From assembly GCF_026586805.1 (NCBI RefSeq), contig NZ_JAPFHA010000010.1:1-64000 (forward strand): a DNA stretch of 64,000 nt, given 5' to 3'. Every line of letters starts with the position of its first letter. The stretch's first letter is position 1. The position numbers and the translations under genes were made by a program. Positions 38,268 through 46,965 of the stretch are shown piece after piece. Source of the stretch: Niveibacterium sp. 24ML (GTDB lineage Bacteria > Pseudomonadota > Gammaproteobacteria > Burkholderiales > Rhodocyclaceae). The notes under the pieces are model-generated. The model searched no databases. It was given only the letters and a program-made list of their open reading frames with translations, and had not been told where the DNA came from.

Positions 38268-39926
38268 ATGAACGAACCGCTACGCCGCGTCGCACTCACC
38301 TTCGACGATAACTTCAATCCGCTCTCGCGCTCGGCGCTCAGCGCGAGCGACTTTACCTGTCGTGCCATGGCGGTCTGGCCAGCTCGCATGCCGATTCCCG
38401 TGATCTTCATTCCGGGAATCATGGGGTCTAATTTGATCGACAAGCAGGATAAGCCGGCATGGCGACCGCCGAATGGCGGTTCAGAAAAGATTGGGGAACT
38501 CAAGGCACGCGTCCGACAAAAGCCGGAGGAGCGCCAAAAACAACTCAACCCCGAGACAGTCAAAGTGTGGAACCGGACGGAATCGGTGAAGTTGGGTACT
38601 GACTATCCAGCCCTCGACAGTGCTGAAGCAGGTCGGCGTTACTGGGGAGAGGTTTTTGCAGACGGCTACTTGCCCTTCTTGCGCATCCTCGAAGATCGCC
38701 TGAATTATCCGTTTGAGGACATCTCCGGCAAAAATCCCGATGCCCCCAAACGTGCACCGGCATGGGATGAGACCATCGCCGGCGATCAGCCGCATCCCTG
38801 GACGCCGATCACCGGCTTTGAAGCGCTCACCGACGGCGAGTTCGCCAGCCGTTTCGGCAAGGTCTACTTCCCCGTCTTCGCCTGCGGCTACAACTGGCTC
38901 AAGAGTAATGAAGACTCGGCCGATCTCGTGGTGAAAAGGGTTGAAGAAGTCATCGCCCGTATTTCCAAGAGCTGCTACTTCAAGAAACCCGAGAAGGTCA
39001 TCCTGGTGACCCACTCGATGGGCGGGCTCGTGGCGCGACGCGCCGCACAAAAGCTCGGCGACAAGGTGCTCGGCGTCGTGCACGGCGTCATGCCGACTGA
39101 AGGCGCGCCAGTGACCTACCGGCGCTTCAAGGCCGGCACCGAAGCCTCATGGGATGGCCTCGGGGGCTGGCTAGGCAATCTCGGTGCAGCTGCCGTGCTC
39201 GGCTGGGACGCGGCCGACATCACGTGTGTGATGGCCAACGCGTCTGGCCCGCTGGAACTGCTACCAACCAAACGCTACCCGCCGGGCTGGCTTAAGGTGA
39301 CCGACGGCAAGAAGACCATCGAGCTACCCAAGGCCAGTGGCAATCCTTACAGCGACATCTACGGCAGGAGCACAAACGAATGCTGGTGGGGGATGGTCGA
39401 TCCAGAATTGATTGATCCGGCGAAGTTGCTTCCAGCTTTGACAAAGCTGAAGTCACACGACTTCTTCCTCAAGAACCTTGAAAAGGCCGAGAACTTTCAC
39501 GACACGATCGCGGGTTACTGCCACGATAGGACCTACGCTCATTATGGCGATGACCCGAAGCAGCCGAGTTTCGTGAGCGTGACTTGGCGAACGAACGGAG
39601 ACCTATCGAGCTTCACTGACGAAGACGTGCTGACCGCCCAGAGGGGCGACGTTGATCTTCTCGGTCCGACTCAAGCCAAGATCGGCAAAACCTCCGTACG
39701 CTTCAAACTGGAGGGCAAGGATGGACCAGGCGACGGCACCGTGCCGGCGCCTTCGGGGCACGCCGTTTCCGATCTTGACGGCATCCGCACGGTGTTTCGG
39801 CTGCAAGGACTCAAGCTCGAACATGCCGATAGCTACAAGAACAGCACGGTGCACAACACGGTGCTCTATGCCATCGGCAAGATCGCCCAACACCTCCCCC
39901 TCAACAGCGACGGGACCACGGGATGA
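38268..39926 (+). CDS. T6SS lipase effector, probable Tle4/TplE type
   Basis: 552 residues. An alpha/beta-hydrolase with an N-terminal 'PVIFIPGIMGSNLIDKQ' oxyanion-region motif, as in LCAT/PGAP1-like lipases, nucleophile S250 in 'THSMGGLVARRAA', a late Asp in 'DGPGDGTVPAPSGHAV' and a candidate His in 'YKNSTVHNTVLYAI'. It lies 5 bp after vgrG and overlaps a Tli4-type immunity gene by 4 bp. The Tli4 neighbours point to the Tle4 (TplE) class of phospholipase effectors. The nucleophile motif has Thr in place of the first Gly. Confidence 0.85.
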   Translation: MNEPLRRVALTFDDNFNPLSRSALSASDFTCRAMAVWPARMPIPVIFIPGIMGSNLIDKQDKPAWRPPNGGSEKIGELKARVRQKPEERQKQLNPETVKVWNRTESVKLGTDYPALDSAEAGRRYWGEVFADGYLPFLRILEDRLNYPFEDISGKNPDAPKRAPAWDETIAGDQPHPWTPITGFEALTDGEFASRFGKVYFPVFACGYNWLKSNEDSADLVVKRVEEVIARISKSCYFKKPEKVILVTHSMGGLVARRAAQKLGDKVLGVVHGVMPTEGAPVTYRRFKAGTEASWDGLGGWLGNLGAAAVLGWDAADITCVMANASGPLELLPTKRYPPGWLKVTDGKKTIELPKASGNPYSDIYGRSTNECWWGMVDPELIDPAKLLPALTKLKSHDFFLKNLEKAENFHDTIAGYCHDRTYAHYGDDPKQPSFVSVTWRTNGDLSSFTDEDVLTAQRGDVDLLGPTQAKIGKTSVRFKLEGKDGPGDGTVPAPSGHAVSDLDGIRTVFRLQGLKLEHADSYKNSTVHNTVLYAIGKIAQHLPLNSDGTTG

Positions 39927-41287
39927 CCCGCATCGATCACAGCCGATCCAAGCTCCTCCGCGCAGCCCTCTTGGCTTTCGCGCTGATTGGAGTCGTGCCA
40001 GCAGTTGCTCAAGGCGCCAGCAAGGACAGGATACCCATGACCGAAACCACCGCCCCCAAGGGATTTCGCACGCACTGCGTCGGGCGCTACCTCATCGACC
40101 TACCAGAGACAGCAGACATACGGTTCTTCACCGTCGACTACGACTGGATGCGCGTATCGGTGAAACCCGCGACTAGGTCAAGTTATTTGGGTGAAGCGAA
40201 GACGCTCGAAGATCGTCTGCGCGCCACTCCGCACAAGAAGGACCCAAGCCTTCTACGTCTTGTGGATCGAGATCGCGACGAGAACTCAATCGTATTTGTT
40301 CATTGGGAAAAGTCGTTCTCAAGCCACACGAGCAAGGTCGAAGGCTTTGTGTGGAACAACGGAACTCAATTGTCAGTCAGTGGAGAGGTCAGTCAAGACA
40401 AGGCAAATGTAGGTCTCACTGACGCAAAAAGGGCGCTTGCGGATTTCCGCCCTCGCGCGCCCGACGAAATCCCAACCGAACCCGGATTTTGCATCGACGG
40501 CGGCTACTTCGTCGGCGTGCCAGAGGCCAATCAGGAAGAGGCTTCGATCCGGCTGACGCTCAAGGATCATCCCGACGTGTGGATCGATATCACTACCGAC
40601 ACGATCGGCAAGGAGCAGGTTGTCGACGCTGGGCTGCTGGCGCGCGTCGACAAGGGTATGTCGGTACCGCTGCCGCTCGATATCCTGAACGAACTTGCGA
40701 AGGTTCGCACGCTGCGTCGCGGTCAGCATCCCGTGGGGCCGGTCAGAGCAGAGGAATTGTTGGAAGCCATGCCGAACAAGACCGGCCGGTATGCTCACCA
40801 GTTTCGCTGGGAGGCCTTTGGAGAGCGCGCGCAGACACTGGCGCCGTCCATCGTGGTCGAGTTTGGGTCTGGCAAGAACAAAACCGGTGACGAGGACAGC
40901 GGCCAACCGTCCCTGACCGACGAGCAGGCCATCGCGCTGTTCGACGCCATCGTGAATTCGATCCGTCTGCGTCCGACGGCGCCGGCAAAGACATCCGCCA
41001 ACGAACCGCCCCCCACTCCACTTGGCGGACTCGCTGCCACCGGACGCATTTGCCCGCAAACCGGTTGGTGGGAATGTGCGGACGAAGGTCGCATCGCCGG
41101 CAGCCGGCGCCAGTTCTTCCGAGCTGGTGAAGTGCTGCCCAAGGTCACGCAGGAAGGCGAACCAAGCTTCATGCAACGCCTCAAGGGTGAAGTGCCAACG
41201 CACCGCGCGGCAACGGTGTGGAAGCTCGTGGACTACAACGAATCCGGCCTCACGGCCGAAGCGCCGACTGACGCGTCGAGAGCTTAG
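39923..41287 (+). CDS. Tli4-family T6SS immunity protein, copy 1
   Basis: 454 residues with a Sec-type signal ('LRAALLAFALIGVVPAVAQG'), so periplasmic, where the lipase acts. Two-part architecture: an N-terminal domain beginning 'HCVGRYLIDLPETADIRFF' and a C-terminal domain with 'VRTLRRGQHPVGPVRAEELL', 'DAIVNSIRLRPTAP' and the final 'GEVPTHRAATVWKLVDYNES'. This matches the Tli4 N/C domain pattern. It protects kin cells by binding the effector. The next gene is a diverged paralog. Confidence 0.85.
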   Translation: MTRIDHSRSKLLRAALLAFALIGVVPAVAQGASKDRIPMTETTAPKGFRTHCVGRYLIDLPETADIRFFTVDYDWMRVSVKPATRSSYLGEAKTLEDRLRATPHKKDPSLLRLVDRDRDENSIVFVHWEKSFSSHTSKVEGFVWNNGTQLSVSGEVSQDKANVGLTDAKRALADFRPRAPDEIPTEPGFCIDGGYFVGVPEANQEEASIRLTLKDHPDVWIDITTDTIGKEQVVDAGLLARVDKGMSVPLPLDILNELAKVRTLRRGQHPVGPVRAEELLEAMPNKTGRYAHQFRWEAFGERAQTLAPSIVVEFGSGKNKTGDEDSGQPSLTDEQAIALFDAIVNSIRLRPTAPAKTSANEPPPTPLGGLAATGRICPQTGWWECADEGRIAGSRRQFFRAGEVLPKVTQEGEPSFMQRLKGEVPTHRAATVWKLVDYNESGLTAEAPTDASRA

Positions 41288-41295
41288 GCCGGCAC

Positions 41296-42618
41296 ATGCG
41301 AACCCTCAGCGCCGTCGTCTGGCGAATCTTCGCCGTGATTGTCATCCTCGTTGCAGGAAACGCCTGCGTGAGCGAGGTCGCCGCAGCAGATAAAGCTCAA
41401 CAGAAGCGCGCAGCCTGCTTTGGCCGGTTCCTGATCGACTTGCCCGACGGTGCGGAGCCTGCAGGGTTGATCACCGACTACCGGTTTGGGCAGATCAAGT
41501 CCGAGCCAACGACACTCGACGCGCAGGCATTTGCCAAGAAGATGAAGGATTGGGAACAACAGCTTCGCGTCGGACACGATCGCCATGGTGACATCTACGT
41601 CCAGACTCGAATGGCGGGAGAAGGCGACTCCTATTTGTTCGAGCTCAAGCAGGAGCTGCTACTTGGTCCGTCTAACGGGTTCGACGCCTACAAGTGGGAT
41701 AAGGGCATCGTCTTTTCGATTCGGCAATCTGGATTGCTACCAGACAAGTTGGAAGCGCTGTTCCAAGAGATCCAAACCGAACTGCTACCAAGTCTGCACG
41801 CCCGGACGACCGATGCCGTACCTGAAGTGCCAGGGCTTTGCATTCGAGACGGATTCATCGACAGTGATGGCAGTGAGCGCACTCTCGAAGCTGTCCAGCT
41901 TCAATTGTCCTTCAAGCGCTGGCCGGATCTTGCAGTCACAGTCCGCAGTTCGACCGTCCATGCGCCGGAACCATCACTCCTGGAGCGCATGAAGCGCGGA
42001 CCCGTGCCAGCGATCCTTCGCTCGGCAGTGGCATCGATCAAGCGTGTCCGGGAAGGTCGACATAATGTTGGCCCGATAACCGGAGAGGAGTCCCTTGAGA
42101 TGTACCCGTCGGATCACGGGTTCAAGACACATGAGTTCCGGTGGGAATCGCACTTCGCACTGAATGACCCGTTCAAGCCAATGCTGGTCGTAGAGCTCTC
42201 GACGGGTCGCGGTAACAATGACAAGGCACCGACGATCAGCGAGAAGGAGGCGGTTGAACTCTTCGACAGCATCGTCAATTCAATCCGTCTGCGGCCTGCC
42301 GGCCCTGCAAAAATCTCGGCTGTAGAACCTCCGCGGACGCCGTTGGGCGAGTTGGCCGCTATCGGCCGCACGTGCCCCCAAACCGGAATGTGGCGCTCGG
42401 AAGAATGTGAAGAGCAACGATTCGTGGCAGGAAAAATCATGCCGCGAACTCTCGTCACCGGCAGTTCGTCGCTATGGCAGAAGCTGCGCGGTGATGTTGG
42501 TCAAGTAAAGATCGCGACGGTCTGGACGCTCGTTGCTTACGACGCGCCGCAGTCGATTGCGTCCAACGAATCAGCTCCCACGGACGCCAATGGCGCGTCC
42601 TCCAAGGATCAGGGCTGA
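41296..42618 (+). CDS. Tli4-family T6SS immunity protein, copy 2
   Basis: 440 residues, signal peptide or lipoprotein-like start ('VIVILVAGNACVSEVAAA'; 'AGNAC' could be a lipobox). It is paralogous to copy 1 across its length: 'ACFGRFLIDLPDGAEPAGL', 'VREGRHNVGPITGEESLEMY', 'DSIVNSIRLRPAGPAK', 'KIATVWTLVAYD'. The two differ enough to suggest different specificity. It overlaps the PAAR gene by 1 bp. Two immunity genes for one visible lipase suggest protection against a variant effector. Confidence 0.85.
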   Translation: MRTLSAVVWRIFAVIVILVAGNACVSEVAAADKAQQKRAACFGRFLIDLPDGAEPAGLITDYRFGQIKSEPTTLDAQAFAKKMKDWEQQLRVGHDRHGDIYVQTRMAGEGDSYLFELKQELLLGPSNGFDAYKWDKGIVFSIRQSGLLPDKLEALFQEIQTELLPSLHARTTDAVPEVPGLCIRDGFIDSDGSERTLEAVQLQLSFKRWPDLAVTVRSSTVHAPEPSLLERMKRGPVPAILRSAVASIKRVREGRHNVGPITGEESLEMYPSDHGFKTHEFRWESHFALNDPFKPMLVVELSTGRGNNDKAPTISEKEAVELFDSIVNSIRLRPAGPAKISAVEPPRTPLGELAAIGRTCPQTGMWRSEECEEQRFVAGKIMPRTLVTGSSSLWQKLRGDVGQVKIATVWTLVAYDAPQSIASNESAPTDANGASSKDQG

Positions 42619-42881
42619 TGCCACGCGTGATCCGCCTCAACGACCCGACCGATCATGGCGGAAACGTGGTCGGCGCGAACGGAACCTATCTCGTGATGGG
42701 ACTGCCAGTGGCTCGTGTGGGTGATGTCTGCACTTGTCCCAAGAAGGGCCACGACGGCTGCACGATCATCGAAGGCGATCCCAACTTTGTCGTCGACGGT
42801 CGCGCAGTGGCCTTCGAAGGCCACAAGACCAGCTGCGGCGCTGAGTTGATTGCGACGCTTGGAACGTTCACCAACGGCTGA
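42618..42881 (+). CDS. PAAR-domain spike tip protein
   Basis: 87 residues with the PAAR pattern 'MPRVIRLNDPTDHGGNV', 'PVARVGDVCTCPKKGHDGCT' and 'VDGRAVAFEGHKTSCGAEL', including the His and Cys residues that bind the tip metal. It sharpens the VgrG trimer. Its gene overlaps the upstream immunity gene by one base, so it is part of the same operon as vgrG and the effector. Confidence 0.92.
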   Translation: MPRVIRLNDPTDHGGNVVGANGTYLVMGLPVARVGDVCTCPKKGHDGCTIIEGDPNFVVDGRAVAFEGHKTSCGAELIATLGTFTNG

Positions 42882-42884
42882 GCC

Positions 42885-43688
42885 ATGAGAACGGTCGACG
42901 GTCTTCCTGACTGGTTTTGCGTGGCATTCGCCCACCTCGCACCAGACGACTTCGCGACAGTGTCCGCGCTCTGGAAGTCGGAACCCGCACTGCGAACTGT
43001 CGCCTTACTCATCGATACGCTGCATCCGTCGCGTCATCGGCACACGCGTTGCCCGTGCTGCGGTCACGTGGGCGCTCGGTGGCACAGCAGCTATAGCGAT
43101 GCGATGCGCAACCGTTGCGAGGCCTGCGGCAAATCCTTCACGAACACCGTCGGAACACCGTTCTTTCGCGTGCATGAGCGCAATTGGCCTGCGCTCTACG
43201 GCACGCTGGTCGTGCTATGGGGGCCATGGACGCCCGTGCAGGCGTGGCGCATCGCAGGCTGTACCGACGCCAAACAACTGGCTGACTTTCGTCGCAGACT
43301 GGCGCCCCTCTTTGAACAACTGCCGGACGACACACTTCTTGCAAGCCGTGCTGCTTATCGACTCGGCTTCACCCCGAACCAACAAGGAGTCCTTTGCTTG
43401 CGCTGCGGTGGTCGCGACATCGTTTATCGCAAGCGCGGGAACCATGCCAATCCAACCTTTGCGTGCCTGAACTGCCGGTATCAGTTCCAGCTCCATGCCT
43501 CGCGACGGCACATGCTTCCGCTCGATGAGTCAGTGAGGTGCCCCGACTGCTCCGGTCGAGCGCTCAACCGCTCCTTCATCGATACGTGCGGCCGGCAGCA
43601 TTACCGCTGTCGCGATTGCAAACGCAATTTCGTTACGCAACCCAGAAAGCGCCATCCGTCGCAGGGCGGCGGGCTGGGCGTTCAATAA
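42885..43688 (+). CDS. DUF746 zinc-ribbon protein
   Basis: 267 residues with three or four zinc-ribbon Cys pairs: 'CPCCGHVG' with 'RCEACGKS', 'CLRCGGRD' with 'CLNCRYQF', and 'CPDCSGRA' with 'CRDCKRNF'. The repeated InsA-like zinc ribbons and 'SFTNTVGTPFFRVHERNWPA' match DUF746, which is found near T6SS loci of beta-proteobacteria. It starts 3 bp after the PAAR gene. Role unknown; DNA binding or a partner of the toxin block has been neither shown nor excluded. Confidence 0.75.
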   Translation: MRTVDGLPDWFCVAFAHLAPDDFATVSALWKSEPALRTVALLIDTLHPSRHRHTRCPCCGHVGARWHSSYSDAMRNRCEACGKSFTNTVGTPFFRVHERNWPALYGTLVVLWGPWTPVQAWRIAGCTDAKQLADFRRRLAPLFEQLPDDTLLASRAAYRLGFTPNQQGVLCLRCGGRDIVYRKRGNHANPTFACLNCRYQFQLHASRRHMLPLDESVRCPDCSGRALNRSFIDTCGRQHYRCRDCKRNFVTQPRKRHPSQGGGLGVQ

Positions 43689-43798
43689 CGCCCGGACGGC
43701 CCGGAATCGGGCAGGGCGGGGCGAGAGTAGGCTTCTGCCACAGTACGCAGGGCCGGTAGCTTCGCTGCACGGTCATCCGGGTTGTCGAGCGATTCCAT
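43685..43798 (-). pseudogene. Possible C-terminal gene remnant
   Basis: A 37-codon minus-strand frame ('MESLDNPDDRAAKLPALRTV' to 'PDSGPSGRY') with coding-like codon use, converging with the DUF746 gene and overlapping its stop. A TGA lies just upstream in frame. It looks like the tail of a larger lost gene, perhaps of phage origin. Very weak. Confidence 0.25.
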
Positions 43799-43882
43799 CT
43801 CCGCCTTGAGTCATTGGCGTTGTAAAGTGCAACGCATCCAGACGGCTGTTCTGTCGCCACCCCTATTGCCTCAGGTAACTCG

Positions 43883-44773
43883 ATGCCTTCAACCTTCGCG
43901 CATTCAAACCACTTTTCAAGCGATGCGATCGAAAGCGTCCTGCGCTTGCAGAAAGCCGCAGCACGACAATTTCCGAAGGCCGCCAGAGAAATGACCGAGA
44001 CGATACGGCTGATGCGTTCTGCGGAGAAGTTCAATCTTCCTGATGACGGCTTGCTTCTGGATTTGAAGTCATACCGGCCAGAGTTTGAGCCAATGTTGAT
44101 GCTGCCCTATCCGCTTGTAACCTTGGAATTTTCGGTCAAAACGCCCCCAGAAAGGGGCGCACTTCCGTCGTCGAAGCGAATTGTCCTCGCGTGGACGCAG
44201 GATGCTGATACCACCTTCAAGATGCCAAGCGCTCCCGCGCGGTCGATCTATTTCACCCAAGTTTGGTTTGATGACGAGCAAGGCGAGTGGGAGCCATCGC
44301 CGGTGGTGTGGGGCTTCGATCCTGGCGAACTTGATATTACCGACGGAAACTTCGCGGTAACTGGGTTTCACCACTTTCCTTGCCATCCAGAGCCCTACGA
44401 ACGATTTGACGAGCAATCGCTGAACCAAGATTTGCAGAGCGCTGCCACGCCGCTATTTGAGTTTTGCCTGACGATTAACTGCGAAAACATCGAGTCGGAA
44501 CTGGTCGTGCCGCCAGAAAAGTTGGGGGCGAAGCGCAAAAAGAACGGCCGCGAGCCTTTCTATAGCTATCACGTACTCCGCATTCCGGTCGCCCAGAGCA
44601 GCGAGACTGCTATAGACGGATCTTCGCTTGCCGATCGAAACTCCCCGAGAGCGCACTGGCGCCGAGGCCACCTAAGGCGACTATCAACGGGCAAGGTAGT
44701 CTGGGTGAGGCACACAATCGTTGGAACGGCTGAACTCGGGAGAGTGGAGAAGTCCTATCTGCTAGAGAAGTAA
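43883..44773 (+). CDS. Hypothetical protein with phage-type C-terminal motif
   Basis: 296 residues. The C-terminal 'RAHWRRGHLRRLSTGKVVWV' with following 'RHTIVGTAEL' is a pattern I know from prophage and mobile-element hypotheticals; the rest ('SPVVWGFDPGELDITDGNF') is unfamiliar. It is the last intact cargo gene. It is followed at once by a 3' fragment of a backbone-like gene. Function unknown. Confidence 0.65.
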   Translation: MPSTFAHSNHFSSDAIESVLRLQKAAARQFPKAAREMTETIRLMRSAEKFNLPDDGLLLDLKSYRPEFEPMLMLPYPLVTLEFSVKTPPERGALPSSKRIVLAWTQDADTTFKMPSAPARSIYFTQVWFDDEQGEWEPSPVVWGFDPGELDITDGNFAVTGFHHFPCHPEPYERFDEQSLNQDLQSAATPLFEFCLTINCENIESELVVPPEKLGAKRKKNGREPFYSYHVLRIPVAQSSETAIDGSSLADRNSPRAHWRRGHLRRLSTGKVVWVRHTIVGTAELGRVEKSYLLEK

Positions 44774-44829
44774 TATCGCGGCTCGTTGTCAGAGGTCTTG
44801 CGTTTCACAGAAGAAGCTGCGGCTGGTTC

Positions 44830-45015
44830 AGTGCGCTGACTGCGGAAACGCTGACAAAAAGCGAACGCAGCGAGGGTCTTGGCGCCTTGGCTGATGCAGC
44901 GAAGCAATCTGCCGAACGCGCAGGTGCGGCAATCGACGATGCACTCGATTTTGTTGAAGTGAGCAACAAACGCATCGCAGCGCTTGAAGAGCAAGCTAAG
45001 CGCAGATCAGACTGA
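44830..45015 (+). pseudogene. 3' fragment of a backbone gene at the right end of the cargo
   Basis: The frame ending at 45015 reads 'ALTAETLTKSERSEGLGALA', 'DAAKQSAERAGAAIDDALDF', 'NKRIAALEEQAKRRSD' and is helical with backbone-like codons. It is open further upstream but has no ATG or credible start, so the 5' part is missing. It suggests the cargo block inserted into, or deleted into, the last gene of the element. The remaining 331-bp gap to the tRNA holds only an arm-site copy at 45036. Confidence 0.5.
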
Positions 45016-45035
45016 GAGCTTGAAAAGCTACCCGG

Positions 45036-45046
45036 CGTCTACCTAC
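45036..45046 (+). repeat. Right-end copy of candidate integrase arm site
   Basis: CGTCTACCTAC, identical over 11 bp to 1585-1595. The octamer CGTCTACC also occurs at 45166-45173 within the D-arm part of the tRNA-Leu gene. Confidence 0.5.
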
Positions 45047-45105
45047 TATGAGCGTTTCGCGTCAGCGGCGCCAGGGTTGTGTGAAAAAACCTATGAAAAT
45101 CAAAG

Positions 45106-45162
45106 TGGTGCGGGTGATAGGACTCGAACCTACACGCCTTGCGGCGCCAGAACCTAAATCTG
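45106..45162. repeat. attR: 57-bp direct repeat within tRNA-Leu
   Basis: Identical to 1363-1419. The match ends exactly in the anticodon stem, beyond which the right copy continues into the intact tRNA gene and the left copy into element DNA. 'AAAATCAA' also precedes both copies, 1-2 bp away. Confidence 0.93.
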
Positions 45163-45190
45163 GTGCGTCTACCAATTTCGCCACACCCGC
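45106..45190 (-). tRNA. tRNA-Leu (anticodon UAG)
   Basis: The minus strand reads GCGGGTGTGGCGAAATTGG at the 5' end, a 5-bp anticodon stem CCAGA/TCTGG around TTTAGGT (anticodon TAG), a long class II variable arm (CGCCGCAAGGCG), a T-loop GTTCGAGTC and acceptor CACCCGC with encoded CCA. It closely resembles E. coli leuW. The element is inserted at its 3' end and restores a complete gene. Confidence 0.97.
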
Positions 45191-45212
45191 ACGAGTGTGT
45201 TTGAGGGCGCGC

Positions 45213-45218
45213 AGTATA
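45213..45218 (-). promoter_or_regulatory. -10 element of the tRNA-Leu promoter
   Basis: TATACT on the minus strand, 22 bp before the tRNA 5' end. The matching -35 is poor by eye. It is on the chromosomal side, so integration leaves the promoter intact. Confidence 0.45.
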
Positions 45219-45270
45219 GCCTATTGCAGGGGCTCAGGCTGCTGCTGCGCGCCTCTTGGGCTGGGTGCGC

Positions 45271-46068
45271 TTATGCGGAAAGCGCCTCGCCCTTGTGGGC
45301 GTGGATGATCTGCATCAGCTGCGAAAAGACTTTCGGCGTGCCGGCGACGATGTTGCCGGTGTTGAAGTAATCGGCATCGCCAGCGAAGTCACTGACCAAT
45401 CCGCCGGCCTCCTGCACCATCAGCGCTGCGGCAGCGAAGTCCCACGGTGCGAGGCCGATTTCGAAGAAGGCGTCGAAGCGGCCGCAGGCGACGTAGGCCA
45501 GGTCGAGCGAGGCGGAGCCGGGGCGGCGCAGGCCTGCGGTTTTCTCTGTCAGCTCGCGGAAAATCTTGATGTAGGCGTCGGCGTGCGCGAACGAGCGGTA
45601 GGGGAATCCGGTGCCGACCAGCGAATCCGAGAGGCGGATGCGCTTTGATACGCGGATGCGTCGATCGTTCAGGAAGGCGCCGCGGCCGCGCGATGCGGTG
45701 AAGAGTTCGTTGCGCGTCGGGTCGTACACCACGCCGTGATGCACCACGCCGGCCTGGGCGTAGGCAATCGAGACGGCATACTGCGGGAAACCGTGGATGA
45801 AGTTGGTGGTGCCATCGAGAGGATCAATGATCCACTGGTGCTCGCTGTCGCCGAGGCTGCCGGACTCCTCTGCTAGAATTGCGTGGTCCGGATAGGCTTC
45901 CCGGATTGTCTCGATGATCGTTTGCTCTGCGGCCCGATCGACTTCCGTGACGAATTCGTTGGGCTGTTTTGTTTGGACTTCGAGTTGGTCGAGGTCCATC
46001 GAGGCGCGGTTGATGATGCTAGCCGCGCGGCGCGCTGCCTTGACTGCGATGGTGAGCGTCGGGTGCAT
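45271..46068 (-). CDS. suhB: Inositol-1-monophosphatase family protein
   Basis: 265 residues with the Mg-dependent phosphatase motifs '[16 protein letters not shown]', 'ILAEESG' and '[17 protein letters not shown]'. Family members hydrolyse inositol phosphates; E. coli SuhB also joins rRNA antitermination complexes. It is divergent from trmJ, with about 95 bp between starts. Length is standard. Confidence 0.92.
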   Translation of the reverse strand: MHPTLTIAVKAARRAASIINRASMDLDQLEVQTKQPNEFVTEVDRAAEQTIIETIREAYPDHAILAEESGSLGDSEHQWIIDPLDGTTNFIHGFPQYAVSIAYAQAGVVHHGVVYDPTRNELFTASRGRGAFLNDRRIRVSKRIRLSDSLVGTGFPYRSFAHADAYIKIFRELTEKTAGLRRPGSASLDLAYVACGRFDAFFEIGLAPWDFAAAALMVQEAGGLVSDFAGDADYFNTGNIVAGTPKVFSQLMQIIHAHKGEALSA

Positions 46069-46162
46069 GAAGTGCGTCTGCCTTGCTGCGGCGAATGCCG
46101 CCTGGTCGTGGGTTTGCCGGTATCAGCAAACCTTTCGAAATCGGAAAACCCTACATTCTACT

Positions 46163-46912
46163 ATGACTGAGCCTTTGGCGCTGAGCCGCATTCGTGTCGT
46201 GCTATCGCGCCCGAGCCATCCGGGCAATATCGGCGCGGCGGCGCGGGCGATGAAGACCATGGGCTTGAACCAGCTCGTGCTGGTTTCGCCCAAGCGTTTT
46301 CCCGATGCAGAGGCCACCGCACGGGCCTCTGGCGCAGTTGATGTGCTTGAGGCTGCACGGGTGGTGGATTCGCTGGAAGCGGCGCTTGAAGGGACCGTGC
46401 TCGCTGCCGCGCTGACCTCGCGTATTCGCGAGATGTGTGCCGCGCCACGCTGGGCGAGCGAGGTGTCGCGGGAACTGCTTGCGCACGCCGAGCAGGGGGA
46501 TGTGGCCGTGGTGTTCGGCAATGAGACGTTTGGACTGTCGAACGAAGAGGTGATGCTCTGCCAGCGTGCCGTCACCATCCCGGCAAATGCGGAGTATGCG
46601 TCGCTCAATCTCGGTGCTGCGGTTCAGGTGATTGCCTACGAGTTGCGCCGCTCTGCGCTTGAGGGGCGACTTGCGTCGATGCCGCAGTCGCTTGGTGAGC
46701 TTGCACCGCATGATGATGTCGAGCGCCTGATCGCGCATTTCGAGCGTGCAATGACTGCGAGCGGGTTTATGGATCCGGCCAAGCCCAGACGCCTTATGCC
46801 CAGGCTTAGGCGTCTCTTCGGGCGGGCCGGTGTTGAGCGGGAAGAGGTGGCGATTCTGCGTGGCATGCTCGCCAGCTTCGAAGCGATAGTTGACCAAAAA
46901 ACTAGGGATTAA
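46163..46912 (+). CDS. trmJ: tRNA (cytidine/uridine-2'-O-)-methyltransferase TrmJ
   Basis: 249 residues from ATG at 46163. SPOUT-fold signature: '[20 protein letters not shown]', '[20 protein letters not shown]' and '[20 protein letters not shown]', which form the trefoil-knot SAM site. It methylates position 32 of several tRNAs. The C-terminal helix bundle is as in TrmJ. It lies directly before cysE, an order common in beta-proteobacteria. Confidence 0.93.
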   Translation: MTEPLALSRIRVVLSRPSHPGNIGAAARAMKTMGLNQLVLVSPKRFPDAEATARASGAVDVLEAARVVDSLEAALEGTVLAAALTSRIREMCAAPRWASEVSRELLAHAEQGDVAVVFGNETFGLSNEEVMLCQRAVTIPANAEYASLNLGAAVQVIAYELRRSALEGRLASMPQSLGELAPHDDVERLIAHFERAMTASGFMDPAKPRRLMPRLRRLFGRAGVEREEVAILRGMLASFEAIVDQKTRD

Positions 46913-46965
46913 TACGATTCCCTGCCCGAGCCGTATTCCTTTTACTCCCGACCTGGAAGCACCTC

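Larger units (their letters stand above)
1363..45105. mobile_element. tRNA-Leu-integrated mobilizable element (about 43.7 kb)
   Basis: Bounded on the left by a 57-bp copy of the 3' part of tRNA-Leu and on the right by the intact tRNA-Leu gene with the same 57 bp. It encodes a tyrosine integrase next to the left end, a MobF relaxase, a VirD4-like coupling protein, ParA and a candidate replication initiator. No VirB4-type ATPase or pilus-assembly genes were found, so integrative mobilizable element fits better than a full ICE. Cargo is gltIJKL and a T6SS vgrG-effector-immunity-PAAR block. Boundaries are read directly from the repeat; mobility is inferred. Confidence 0.85.

Noticed and set aside
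46163-46912. Extending trmJ upstream to 45914
   Set aside because: The added 83 residues overlap suhB on the other strand and do not belong to the TrmJ fold, which begins right after the ATG at 46163.
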